NCBI GenBank assembly: GCA_947624755.1
Contig: CANQLQ010000077.1
Span: 1-8,418 of the forward strand
Reading direction: 5' to 3'
Length of the DNA: 8,418 bases
Origin: an uncultured Clostridia bacterium
GTDB taxonomy: Bacteria; Bacillota; Clostridia; Oscillospirales; Acutalibacteraceae
Shown: piece by piece, positions 1-6,743 of the stretch
How the letters are laid out: every line of letters begins with the position of its first letter
Position numbering within the stretch: the stretch's first letter is position 1
Notes under the pieces: model-generated
What the model was told of the DNA's origin: nothing
Database searches by the model: none
What the model saw: the letters and a program-made list of their open reading frames with translations, nothing else
Translations under genes and position numbers: made by a program

Positions 1-346
1 CATCAATAATCGTCTTTTTTTCAAGCTCGGTACACGATGAGGGAGCGCTTACAATTATATCGGGCTTAAATATTTCACTTTTGCATACCTTTTCAATTGT
101 ATAGGAAAGAATTTCGCGCATTACAGAGAAGTCGGCAATAACACCGGATCTTATCGGCATTTCAAGTTCAAGCGTTGACGGCGCTCTCGAAAGCATGGCT
201 TTTGCTCTGTCTCCTATCGCAACGATCTCATCAGTATAAGCGTCGTAGCTTATAGCATTAGCCTGGCAGAGAACAATGCCCTTACCTTTTATGTAAACTT
301 TTATGGAATTTGTTCCGAGGTCGATTGCCATTTTCTTTCCGGGCAT
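1..346 (-). CDS. mreB: MreB-family bacterial actin homologue, N-terminal part (cut by window edge)
   Basis: The reverse strand translates from the ATG at 346 without a stop to base 2, giving 115 residues that begin MPGKKMAIDLGTNSIKVYIK. The IDLGT phosphate-1 loop at residues 8-12 followed by VYIKGKGIVL is the opening of the actin-like MreB/Mbl fold, and PIRSGVIADFSVMREILSY at about 74-92 matches the family's conserved GVIADF region. MreB polymers form membrane-associated filaments that guide lateral cell-wall synthesis. Compared with the usual family opening (DLGTANTLVYVKG), this copy has NSIKV and LCQANAISYDAY, so it may be a divergent paralogue (MreB, Mbl or MreBH cannot be told apart here). 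The start is fixed by the strong ribosome binding site AAGGAAGTG ending 5 bases before the ATG. A promoter lies in the 61-base gap after comFC. About two thirds of the protein lies outside the window. Confidence 0.85.
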   Translation of the reverse strand, partial: MPGKKMAIDLGTNSIKVYIKGKGIVLCQANAISYDAYTDEIVAIGDRAKAMLSRAPSTLELEMPIRSGVIADFSVMREILSYTIEKVCKSEIFKPDIIVSAPSSCTELEKKTIID

Positions 347-374
347 TGTTTCACTTCCTTTTCATTATTTAAAA

Positions 375-403
375 ATTTTACATCTTCAGCTATCCTTTGT
401 CAA
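375..403 (-). promoter_or_regulatory. Sigma-A promoter of the mreB-like gene
   Basis: On the reverse strand, TTGACA at 403-398 and TAAAAT at 380-375 are separated by exactly 17 bases. Transcription would begin near 368, leaving a leader of about 20 bases that carries the AAGGAAGTG ribosome binding site. The -35 box overlaps the last bases before the comFC stop codon. This implies that the mreB-like gene can be expressed independently of recD2-comFC, although no terminator separates them. Confidence 0.75.
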
Positions 404-407
404 GGCT

Positions 408-1103
408 TCAGGGAAGCCCGGAAAAATTTGTCACGGCGGCGCAAAGGCAATATACGTCTTTTGCGCCCGCAGCAAAAAGCTGTTCTGAGCAGCGGCCGAG
501 AGTTGTTCCCGTTGTTTTAATATCATCACAAAGAATTACGATTTTTCCTTTCACAGCGTTTTCATCAATCACTTTAAAAGCATTTTCAAGATTTTTACGT
601 CTTTCTTTTTGGGTAAGAGAGTGCTGTGTAAGGCTGTCCTTTGTTTTTTCAAGAACATTTTCAACCGGCAGAAAAAGATGCTTTGCAACATTTTGGGCAA
701 GTAATTGGCTTTGGTTATAACCGCGAAGCTTAACGCTGTCTTCCCTCATGGGAACAAAAGTTACAAAGTCCGCTTTGACATAGTAATAAACCTGTGCAAA
801 TCGAAAACTCATTTTTGAGCCGAAAAATTCCGCCTCGCTTTTTTCATGGGAAAACTTAAAATTGAGCAGTCTTTCCCTTACAAGTTCCTGATAAACAAAC
901 GGTGCGGTTATATGCGGCAAAACAAAGGTACTTTCATTTTCACAACAGCATTTTTCACTGCCGCAGTGCTCACAGCAATCGTCAGAAGCTTTAATATACC
1001 CCTTGCCACAGCAGCCGCAAAAATCTCGTTCTATGGGAATTATTTCTCCGCAAACGCTGCACCTTTTCGGAAAAAATATACGTTTTAATCTTCCTGTTTT
1101 CAT
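408..1103 (-). CDS. comFC: ComFC-type protein: zinc-ribbon N-terminus plus phosphoribosyltransferase-fold domain
   Basis: This 231-residue protein is full length for the ComF/GntX family. The N-terminal 60 residues are rich in cysteine, with pairs at C15/C18, C29/C32 and C44/C47 and further cysteines at 31, 43 and 52-54, which suggests a zinc-binding ribbon. A type I phosphoribosyltransferase domain follows: RGYNQSQLLA at 127-136 is the family signature, and VILCDDIKTTGTT at 189-201 is the PRPP-binding loop with its paired aspartates 193-194. In naturally competent bacteria ComFC acts in the cytoplasm during DNA uptake, but homologues are widespread in strains not known to be competent, and its substrate is not settled. 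The ATG lies 2 bases after the recD2 stop, with a GGAAAG ribosome binding site inside the recD2 end, so the two genes are probably cotranscribed and translationally coupled. Confidence 0.9.
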   Translation of the reverse strand: MKTGRLKRIFFPKRCSVCGEIIPIERDFCGCCGKGYIKASDDCCEHCGSEKCCCENESTFVLPHITAPFVYQELVRERLLNFKFSHEKSEAEFFGSKMSFRFAQVYYYVKADFVTFVPMREDSVKLRGYNQSQLLAQNVAKHLFLPVENVLEKTKDSLTQHSLTQKERRKNLENAFKVIDENAVKGKIVILCDDIKTTGTTLGRCSEQLFAAGAKDVYCLCAAVTNFSGLP

Positions 1104-1105
1104 CT

Positions 1106-3301
1106 TTAATCTTTCCGTATCAGAAAATGCTTCAAAGCAGAATATCTGCGTGTTTTTTTGTCATTATCGACCATTGCCATAACCTGCTGCTTAGAACCGA
1201 CAAGTATCATTCTTGTTTTAGCCCTTGTTACCGCAGTATAAAGCAAATTGCGGTAACTAAGCTGCGAAATAACCGAGCAGACGGGCATAATTACTGCCTC
1301 AAATTCACAGCCCTGACTTTTATGAACGGCAATGGCATAGGCGTGTTCAAGCTCTTTTACGTTCTCAAAAGGATAAACTGCAACTTTGTCATCAAATGCA
1401 ATCTTCATCGTTTTTCGGGTTTGATTTATTATAACGATCGTCCCGATATCTCCATTGAAAATTCCCGTCCCCTGCTGTCCGTCTTTTGACCATAGAATAT
1501 CGTAGTTGTTTTTTATTTGCATGACCTTGTCGCCCTCACGGAAAATTCTGCCGCCAAGCTCGTATTCTTCTTTGTCGGGCGAAGGGGGATTGAGTTTTTT
1601 TTGAAGAACGGCATTTAGGCTGACCGTACCGAGTTCACCTTTTCTTGACGGGCAGAGTATCTGAATATCATTAACGGGATCATATCCGTAAGCTTTCGGC
1701 AGTCGGTTTATGTATAGGTCAGAGACAGTTGAAGCGGCCGAGGCAATATTATCCCTTTGCATAAAGAAGAAATCCCTGTCTGTTTTTGAAAGGTCGGGAT
1801 ATTCTCCTCTTACTATTTTGTGGGCATTTGTTACGATAAGACTTTCAAGAGCCTGTCTGAAAACCTCGGTCAGAGCAACTACGGGCAGAAGGTCAGAACT
1901 GATTATATCTTGAAGTACATTTCCTGCTCCGACAGGGGGAAGCTGATCGCTGTCACCGACCATTATCAGTCGGCAGCCAAGCGGCAGCGCATCAAGCAAG
2001 CCCCAAAAAAGATGCACATCGACCATTGAAAGCTCATCAATTATCACAGCGTCGCATTCAAGCGGATTTTGCATATTACGCGAAAACTTTTGACGATCGT
2101 TTTCTCCCCAAACGACTTCAAGAAGCCGATGAAGTGTTTTCGCTTCCCTGCCCGTAACTTCACTCATTCGCTTGGCCGCCCTTCCGGTCGGAGCGTCAAG
2201 CAGAACACGAAGTTTTCTCTTTTCATAAAGCTCTATTATTCCGTTGAGCGTTGTTGTTTTGCCTGTGCCGGGTCCGCCGGTCAGCACAAGAAGTCCTTTT
2301 TTGACAGCGGTCATAATTGCAAGACGCTGCTTTTTTTCAAAACGGATACCCTGTTTCTTTTCAATTTCATCTATGTCCTCCTCAACCGGTCTGCCCTCAG
2401 GCGGAGGGAAGGCAAGCATAACCTTTATGCGGTCGGATATATTTTTCTCCGTCTCATAAACGCTCGGTAAAAACAAAAATTTTTTAAAATCAAATTCATC
2501 TTCAATAAGTTCTTTGTCTTCAATAAGAGCGTCAATTACACTTTCTGCCTCTTCTTCACGGCACGAAAGCATTTCACAAGCGGGTGCGATTATTTTATTT
2601 CGCGGAAGGCAGGTATGACCGTTTACAAGATTATGTCTTATTATATGTACAATTCCCGCGCGTTTTCGATAAATCGGATTTGACGCTGCAGAAAATTTTT
2701 CGGCAATTTCATCAGCCCGGTTAAAGCTCAGACCGATTTTTTCGTTGCATAGAAGATATGGATTTTCGCTTATACGTTCAACTGAACCCACGCCGAAAAC
2801 CTTGAACACAGCAAGACATTCGGTCGGAGTCATACCGTATTTTTCAAAAAAAATCATAACTTCACGAACCGCGAACTGACTTTTAAATTCATTTGAAATT
2901 GACTCGGCCTTCTCAATCGTAATGCCCCTAATCTCAGCAAGCCGCTCAGGGCTGTTTTCAATAACATCAAAGGTTTCGTCTCCAAACCTGTCAACAATTT
3001 TGTTTGCGGTAGCAGGTCCGATTCCTTTCACCGTACCTGCCGAAAGATAGCGAAGCATATCGGCGGCCGACTTCGGCATTTTACGTTCAAATTCGCTGAC
3101 CTTAAACTGCGAACCGAAAACCGGGTGACTGGTCCACTCGCCTTTCATTGTAAGCTCCTCACCGACACTTACACAAGAGAGCATACCTACACAAGTTATA
3201 AGAGCCTTATCAACGCTTACGTCAATAACGCTGTAACCGTTTTCGGCGTTGCGAAAAACAATATCTTCAACAAAACCTTTAAGTGTAACTTCCTGTTTAA
3301 T
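1106..3301 (-). CDS. recD2: RecD2-type superfamily 1B 5'-3' DNA helicase, probably starting at an ATT codon
   Basis: This ATP-dependent helicase takes part in DNA repair outside a RecBCD complex. From the ATT at 3301 the product is 731 residues, in the usual RecD2 range. In order: a small beta domain (about 4-56, containing EVTLKGFVEDIVFRNAENGY), helix-hairpin-helix repeats (VKGIGPATANKIVDRFG at about 91-107, then EIRGITIEKAESI), Walker A GGPGTGKT at 342-349, motif Ia DAPTGRAAKRM at 369-379, Walker B IIDELSMVD at 420-428, motif III VGDSDQLPPVGAGN at 448-461, TEVFRQ at 478-483, and the C-terminal motifs AVHKSQGCEFEAV and LLYTAVTRAK. All catalytic motifs look intact. The first in-frame ATG (3184) would delete most of the conserved N-terminal domain. 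No ATG, GTG or TTG lies in frame between it and the in-frame stop at 3331-3329. GGCGGTGAG at 3313-3305 is ideally placed for ATT at 3301. An ATG changed to ATT by mutation or a base-call error is the alternative. Confidence 0.9.
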   Translation of the reverse strand: MKQEVTLKGFVEDIVFRNAENGYSVIDVSVDKALITCVGMLSCVSVGEELTMKGEWTSHPVFGSQFKVSEFERKMPKSAADMLRYLSAGTVKGIGPATANKIVDRFGDETFDVIENSPERLAEIRGITIEKAESISNEFKSQFAVREVMIFFEKYGMTPTECLAVFKVFGVGSVERISENPYLLCNEKIGLSFNRADEIAEKFSAASNPIYRKRAGIVHIIRHNLVNGHTCLPRNKIIAPACEMLSCREEEAESVIDALIEDKELIEDEFDFKKFLFLPSVYETEKNISDRIKVMLAFPPPEGRPVEEDIDEIEKKQGIRFEKKQRLAIMTAVKKGLLVLTGGPGTGKTTTLNGIIELYEKRKLRVLLDAPTGRAAKRMSEVTGREAKTLHRLLEVVWGENDRQKFSRNMQNPLECDAVIIDELSMVDVHLFWGLLDALPLGCRLIMVGDSDQLPPVGAGNVLQDIISSDLLPVVALTEVFRQALESLIVTNAHKIVRGEYPDLSKTDRDFFFMQRDNIASAASTVSDLYINRLPKAYGYDPVNDIQILCPSRKGELGTVSLNAVLQKKLNPPSPDKEEYELGGRIFREGDKVMQIKNNYDILWSKDGQQGTGIFNGDIGTIVIINQTRKTMKIAFDDKVAVYPFENVKELEHAYAIAVHKSQGCEFEAVIMPVCSVISQLSYRNLLYTAVTRAKTRMILVGSKQQVMAMVDNDKKTRRYSALKHFLIRKD

Positions 3302-3304
3302 ATG

Positions 3305-3314
3305 CTCACCGCCT
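3305..3314 (-). promoter_or_regulatory. Ribosome binding site that sets the recD2 start at ATT
   Basis: The reverse strand reads AGGCGGTGAG here, a close match to the AGGAGGTGA complement of 16S rRNA. Its GGCGG core ends 7 bases before the in-frame ATT at 3301, which is standard spacing. No other start codon in the recD2 frame lies downstream until the ATG at 3184, which is over 120 bases away. This is the main support for the ATT start. Confidence 0.65.
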
Positions 3315-3331
3315 TTTCTATTTCTAATTTA

Positions 3332-3360
3332 ATTATACATCAAAAAATTTTTCCTTTCAA
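3332..3360 (-). promoter_or_regulatory. Sigma-A promoter of recD2-comFC
   Basis: On the reverse strand, TTGAAA at 3360-3355 and a perfect TATAAT at 3337-3332 are 17 bases apart. The -35 box contains the TGA stop codon of the upstream small gene. The start of transcription would be near 3325, leaving a leader of about 24 bases that contains the recD2 ribosome binding site. A transcript starting here could not be translated from any codon upstream of 3325, which again favours the ATT at 3301. Confidence 0.7.
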
Positions 3361-3701
3361 CACAAAAGCCCTATAATATCCTTAAAATTATCCGTCTTGC
3401 AAAAGTACACGTTATTTTCACCGCCGACAATATTTTTACAGGCATCTTTAACGCTTTGCTCAACGCCGAGATCAATTACAATAACTTCGTTTTTATTTAT
3501 GAAATTGAACAGATTCGAGGCAAGAAAAGCGGCATACACCTCTTCGGGAAGCCTTTCATCGTCCGAAAAACCTGCTATTATTGTAAGTACTTTTTTTGAC
3601 TTCCTTCCCCGCATTGTTTTTTGAAAAATCAAATAGCCCAAAAAGAACATACCGCAAAGGATAAAGATAAGTGACAGCGCGTCAATGACAGTTTCAAACA
3701 T
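3357..3701 (-). CDS. Small membrane-anchored protein of unknown function
   Basis: I do not recognise this gene with confidence. The 114-residue product begins MFETVIDALSLIFILCGMFF. Residues 6-27 form one hydrophobic transmembrane helix, followed by a basic stretch (QKTMRGRKSKK) that would face the cytoplasm. The remaining 75 or so residues are soluble, with two beta-alpha units (VLTIIAGFSDDERLPEEVY and EVIVIDLGVEQSVKDACKNI). This loosely recalls small Clostridia membrane proteins with a truncated nucleotide-sugar-transferase-like fold, but no catalytic motif is visible and the resemblance is weak. The start is the ATG at 3701: the AAGGAG at 3716-3711 has 9 bases of spacing to it, while an upstream in-frame GTG at 3710 abuts the site with none. 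It is codirectional with recD2, 55 bases upstream of it. I found no convincing promoter for it. Confidence 0.7.
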   Translation of the reverse strand: MFETVIDALSLIFILCGMFFLGYLIFQKTMRGRKSKKVLTIIAGFSDDERLPEEVYAAFLASNLFNFINKNEVIVIDLGVEQSVKDACKNIVGGENNVYFCKTDNFKDIIGLLC

Positions 3702-3769
3702 TGATATCACTCCTTACGGTATAATATGAAAACCTATACAAATCGGTTAAAATGTTTTTTGTGTTTTTC

Positions 3770-3798
3770 TTGACAATATGCTTATTCGGTGTTAAAAT
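3770..3798 (+). promoter_or_regulatory. Sigma-A promoter of the cobalamin riboswitch operon
   Basis: TTGACA at 3770-3775 and TAAAAT at 3793-3798 are separated by exactly 17 bases. Transcription would begin near 3805, just upstream of the riboswitch aptamer. It points away from the minus-strand gene that starts at 3701, so the region is a divergent intergenic spacer. Confidence 0.8.
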
Positions 3799-3814
3799 TA
3801 ATTCACAATTAATA

Positions 3815-3945
3815 AAGCTTCTTCACGGGAAATTCGGTGAAAATCCGAAGCAACCGCCATTGCCGTTATCAGCTAAAGCTGTCAGTCGGAATGCCGTGGA
3901 AAAGTTTTTTGTATATCACTTTTGGGCAAGTGGAAGAGTGACGCA
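3815..3945 (+). ncRNA. Cobalamin (B12) riboswitch aptamer, compact form
   Basis: The conserved core of the cobalamin riboswitch is visible: ACGGGAAATTCGGTGAAAAT at 3825-3844 followed by CCGAAGC (family consensus GGGAA...GGTGAAAATCC...GC), then the CCGCCATTGCC segment at 3854-3864 in place of the usual CCGCCACTGT, and GTCAGTCGGAATGCCG at 3881-3896 in place of GTCAG-GA-ACCTGCC. The peripheral arm between these is only a short AGCTAAAGCT hairpin at 3871-3880, so this is one of the compact variants. A second stem, TCACT at 3916-3920 with AGTGA at 3937-3941, presents GGCAA (3925-3929) in its loop. This is complementary to TTGCC at 3860-3864 and would form the L5-L13 kissing interaction that signals ligand binding. 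It is expected to switch off the transporter genes downstream when B12 is plentiful. The exact subclass (adenosyl-, methyl- or aquocobalamin) cannot be read by eye. Confidence 0.85.
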
Positions 3946-3969
3946 GTTTTTGTGTATAATACTACCCTG

Positions 3970-4000
3970 CCCTTTTTCGTTTTTGAAAAAGGGATTTTTT
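3970..4000 (+). terminator. Intrinsic terminator of the riboswitch expression platform
   Basis: CCCTTTTTC at 3970-3978 pairs perfectly with GAAAAAGGG at 3985-3993 around a 6-base loop, and is followed by ATTTTTT. This is a rho-independent terminator lying 29 bases after the putative P13 stem. TGCCC at 3968-3972 includes the bottom of this stem and is also complementary to GGGCA at 3924-3928 in the riboswitch loop. Pairing of those two when no ligand is bound would weaken the terminator. That makes transcription attenuation the likely mode of control. Confidence 0.8.
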
Positions 4001-4209
4001 ATGGATCTCCTATGAAAATGATTAAGGAAGCTCTTATTAAATCAGAGATTCCTTAAATCTGCCGTTCCCGTTTTTGAGGTTGTTATTTTTGTCCATCAGT
4101 CATAAGTTAAGCATCGGCTTACATAACCGGCTTACCGGCTGTTATAACGACAAAGTCAGATTTGAGTTCGTTATGGATACAATAAAAGATTATTTGGAGC
4201 TATAAATTT
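4001..4209 (+). other. Long leader between riboswitch terminator and ecfT; no gene recognised
   Basis: Some 209 bases separate the attenuator from the first structural gene, which is unusually long for such a leader. It holds the 35-bp palindromic repeat at 4022-4056 and a small hairpin (CCGG at 4127-4130 with CCGG at 4135-4138, flanked by ATAA and TTAT). There is also an open frame from 4041 to the TAA at 4203-4205, within which an ATG at 4173 would encode only MDTIKDYLEL. The stop of that frame lies just past the GGAG ribosome binding site of ecfT (4196-4199). I cannot assign any of this to a known gene. It could be an insertion scar or a leader peptide. Confidence 0.5.
4022..4056. repeat. 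35-bp palindromic repeat related to the ends of the MITE-like element at 8103-8275
   Basis: The sequence TTAAGGAAGCTCTTATT forms a near-perfect hairpin with its right half, AATCAGAGATTCCTTAA (15 of 17 positions pair around one central base). The arm TTAAGGAAGC.C is the same as the left terminal repeat of the element at 8103-8275, and the right arm (AGATTCCTTAA) resembles that element's right end (TGATTCCCTAA). It looks like the two ends of that repeat family joined without the middle part. It lies within the untranslated leader of the B12 operon, so it will be transcribed as a stable hairpin, but it has no T tract and is not a typical terminator. Confidence 0.65.
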
Positions 4210-5094
4210 ATGGAAATCGGTTTTAAGGCTCTTCACCCCGTTTCTGCCTTTTTGTTTTTTGTCTTTTCTTTTTTGGTAACTTTATGTTTTTCTCATCCGC
4301 TTATTATCGTGACAAGCCTTTTATGCGCTCTTATCTATGACATAAAACTTCACGGCAAAAAGAGCGCAAAAAGCTTTTTCCTTTTCATTCTTCCGCTTAT
4401 TATCCTTATAACCGCTTTTAATTTTTTTATAAGTCACTACGGTGTAACAACTCTTTATGAATTTCAAAGCGGCAACAGACTGACCCTTGAATCGCTTGTT
4501 TACGGTCTTGTTTTCGGACTGAAGGCTTCGGCTGTTTTCTTATGGCTGAACTGCTTTAATGAAATCATAACCGCCGATAAATTTATTTTTCTTTTCGGTA
4601 GGTTTTCACCGAGAACCGCCCTTGTAATTTCAATGATACTAAGGTTCATTCCTCTTTTAAGATCTCAGTCAAAAGAAATTGAAACCTCACGCAAAGGTCT
4701 TGGTATTGATTCAAAAACGGGAAAATTATTCGAGCGGCTTTCAAATTCGATCCACAGCATTTCAATTCTTATCACTTGGATTCTTGAAAGCGCGATTGAT
4801 ACTTCAGACTCAATGTCGGCAAGAGGTTACGGACTTAAAGGCAGAACGTCATATAATAAATACATTTTCACCTTTTCGGACGGCCTGTTTTCCGCTTCGG
4901 CTATTTTGATTCCTGCGTGTCTTTTTCTGTTTCGCCATAATTTCTATGCCGTATACAACCCGGTAATTGAAATTACTCCGCCGTCCGTTTTTGGCTTTAT
5001 TGTTTTCGCCGTTTTTTTAATATACAGCATTTTACCGTTCGTTTATGATTTATGGGAGGAAAGACTATGGTCGACATCAAGGTTGAAAATTTAA
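4210..5094 (+). CDS. ecfT: ECF transporter transmembrane coupling protein (EcfT)
   Basis: This 294-residue integral membrane protein is the T component of an energy-coupling factor transporter. It transmits ATP-driven movement of the ATPase subunits to the S component, which topples in the membrane to release its vitamin. Hydrophobic segments lie at about 11-44 (two helices), 56-75, 95-118, 136-150, 227-242 and 258-281. The long cytoplasmic coupling region runs from 150 to 215 and contains the family hallmarks RFIPLLRSQSKEIETSRKG at 145-163 and the second coupling motif SARGYGLKGRTSY at 203-215, where family members have the conserved ARG triplet. The first coupling motif is SRKG rather than the usual ARG, a mild deviation. 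GGAG at 4196-4199 precedes the ATG by 10 bases. The 3' end overlaps the ATPase gene by 28 bases. Dedicated T and A genes beside an S gene mark a group I ECF system. Confidence 0.92.
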   Translation: MEIGFKALHPVSAFLFFVFSFLVTLCFSHPLIIVTSLLCALIYDIKLHGKKSAKSFFLFILPLIILITAFNFFISHYGVTTLYEFQSGNRLTLESLVYGLVFGLKASAVFLWLNCFNEIITADKFIFLFGRFSPRTALVISMILRFIPLLRSQSKEIETSRKGLGIDSKTGKLFERLSNSIHSISILITWILESAIDTSDSMSARGYGLKGRTSYNKYIFTFSDGLFSASAILIPACLFLFRHNFYAVYNPVIEITPPSVFGFIVFAVFLIYSILPFVYDLWEERLWSTSRLKI

Positions 5095-6743
5095 GCTTTA
5101 CCTACCCGGGCGGCAAAAAAGCGCTGAAAGATATAAATTTTGAAATACAGTCGGGCCGGTTCGTCGTCCTTTGCGGTGAAAGCGCAAGCGGAAAAACCAC
5201 TCTTCTTCGTATGCTCAAAAAAGAGCTTTCACCTCTCGGTAAAACCGAGGGAAATGTTTTTCTGTTTGAAAAGGAAAGAAAAGACCTTACACTTCGCGAA
5301 TCTGCGGAAAAAATCGGTTTTCTTCTTCAAAATCCGGAGTTTCAGCTTGTTACCCATTCGGTTCAAAGCGAAATCGCTTTCGGACTTGAGAATCTCGGTC
5401 TTGAAAGCGGTGAAATACATCTTCGGCTTGCAGAAATTGCCTCTTATTTTTCGCTTTCAAATATTATGGATAAAAAAATTTCCGAGCTGTCCGGGGGTCA
5501 AAAACAGCTTGTATGTCTTGCGGCAGTTGCGGCAATGCACCCGTCAGTTTTAATTCTTGACGAACCGACTTCCCGGCTTGATCCGATGACCTCCGAGCTT
5601 TTTGTTGAAACGGTTTTCCGCCTTTGCAGGGAGAACGGCATTACCGTAATTATTTCCGAACACCGACTCGAAAATCTTATTGCAAAGGCCGACCGTGTTA
5701 TCGTGCTTGAAGACGGAAAAATCATCTGCGACAAGCCGCCGCAAAAAATTTCAAAAGAGATATTTTCAAAAAGTGAATTTGTAAAAGCTTCAATGCCGGT
5801 TTCAATGAGGCTTCATGCCGCTTTAAAGCTTGACGGTGATGCTCCTCTTACCGTTTCGCAAGGGCGTCTGATGCTTTCAAAATTATTTTTTGATAAAAAA
5901 CCGACAAAGCAGCTTAATTTAAAAGAAGAAGTAAATCAAAACGAATCGGCTGTAAAAATGCGGAACGTGGCTTTCGCATATGACAAAAGCGGTTATGTCC
6001 TCAAATCGTTGAATCTTGACGTAAAAAAAGGTTCGTTTTTTGCAATACTCGGAGAAAACGCAGTCGGAAAATCAACTGTGATGAAGCTGATGTGCGGACT
6101 TATCGAATGTAAAAAAGGTACAATTGAGCTTTTCGGTAAGAACATAAAAAAATATTCTTCAACCGAACTTTATCGCTATACAACAGCATATCTTTCGCAA
6201 AATTGCGAAAATCTTTTTGCCGGTCCGACAATAAGGGAAGACTTTGAAAATCTTCTTAAAAGCGAAAAGCTTTCGAGTCAGGAAAGAAATGAACGAATCT
6301 CTTTTGTCAGCGAATTTTTTGAAATAAAAAATCTCCTGTCAAGTCATCCTTATGACGTAAGCGGAGGCGAGCTGCAAAGGGCGGCTATCGCTATGACGAT
6401 GCTCAGACCGCTGAAGCTTCTTCTTCTTGACGAGCCCACAAAAGCTATGGACAACCTTTTCAAAAAGCAGTTTGCACAAAAAATTAGAGAATTGTGCGAA
6501 AGCGGCGTTACCGTCGTCATTGTTTCACATGACATAGAATTTTGCGCAAAATACTGTGACGAATGTGCGCTTATTTTTGACGGTGTTTGCAGTGTTCAGA
6601 AAAGCGTTCATAAATTTTTTTCAAACAACTTTTTTTACACGACAGCCGCAAACAAAATTTCAAGACATATTTTCAACGGTGCAATTACGGAAAGCGAGGT
6701 GCTCGCTCTTTGCAGGGACAATCAGCCAAAACAAAAGCTTTAA
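5067..6743 (+). CDS. Fused double ECF ATPase (two ABC domains in one polypeptide)
   Basis: The 558-residue protein contains two complete ABC ATPase domains, doing the work of the separate EcfA1 and EcfA2 subunits. Domain 1 (about 1-230): Walker A GESASGKT at 37-44, Q-loop Q88 (LLQNPEFQLV), signature LSGGQ at 141-145, Walker B VLILDE at 161-166, switch histidine H199. Domain 2 (about 295-515): Walker A GENAVGKS at 329-336, Q-loop Q378 (LSQNCENLF), signature VSGGE at 431-435, Walker B LLLLDE at 451-456, switch histidine H488. Both catalytic glutamates are present, so both sites look competent. The tail FFYTTAANKISRHIFNGAIT is typical of fused ECF ATPases. The ATG at 5067 is chosen over one at 5052 because GGAGG at 5055-5059 is spaced 7 bases from it and would lie inside the longer frame. 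It overlaps ecfT by 28 bases and the S gene by 34 bases, which implies coupled translation and fixed stoichiometry. Confidence 0.93.
   Translation: MVDIKVENLSFTYPGGKKALKDINFEIQSGRFVVLCGESASGKTTLLRMLKKELSPLGKTEGNVFLFEKERKDLTLRESAEKIGFLLQNPEFQLVTHSVQSEIAFGLENLGLESGEIHLRLAEIASYFSLSNIMDKKISELSGGQKQLVCLAAVAAMHPSVLILDEPTSRLDPMTSELFVETVFRLCRENGITVIISEHRLENLIAKADRVIVLEDGKIICDKPPQKISKEIFSKSEFVKASMPVSMRLHAALKLDGDAPLTVSQGRLMLSKLFFDKKPTKQLNLKEEVNQNESAVKMRNVAFAYDKSGYVLKSLNLDVKKGSFFAILGENAVGKSTVMKLMCGLIECKKGTIELFGKNIKKYSSTELYRYTTAYLSQNCENLFAGPTIREDFENLLKSEKLSSQERNERISFVSEFFEIKNLLSSHPYDVSGGELQRAAIAMTMLRPLKLLLLDEPTKAMDNLFKKQFAQKIRELCESGVTVVIVSHDIEFCAKYCDECALIFDGVCSVQKSVHKFFSNNFFYTTAANKISRHIFNGAITESEVLALCRDNQPKQKL
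6696..6701 (+). promoter_or_regulatory. Ribosome binding site that sets the TTG start of the S component gene
   Basis: GAGGTG ends 8 bases before the TTG at 6710, inside the ATPase coding region. No ATG or GTG exists in the S-component frame before the second predicted helix, and the next in-frame TTG has no ribosome binding site, so this TTG is the best start. Confidence 0.6.

Noticed and set aside
1127..2470. Several plus-strand frames inside recD2
   Set aside because: They are antisense to a gene with all helicase motifs intact and show no domain features or ribosome binding sites.
3182..3184. ATG at 3184 as the recD2 start
   Set aside because: It would remove most of the conserved N-terminal domain, and the ribosome binding site and promoter are placed for a start near 3301.
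3702..3710. GTG start at 3710 for the small membrane protein
   Set aside because: The AAGGAG site directly abuts it with no spacing; the ATG at 3701 has normal spacing.
3752..4015. Plus-strand frame of 87 codons over the promoter and riboswitch
   Set aside because: The conserved RNA elements and terminator explain this stretch; the translation is low-complexity and its ATG lies upstream of the promoter's -35 box.
5052..5054. ATG at 5052 as the ATPase start
   Set aside because: The GGAGG site lies inside that frame just after the codon; it serves the ATG at 5067.
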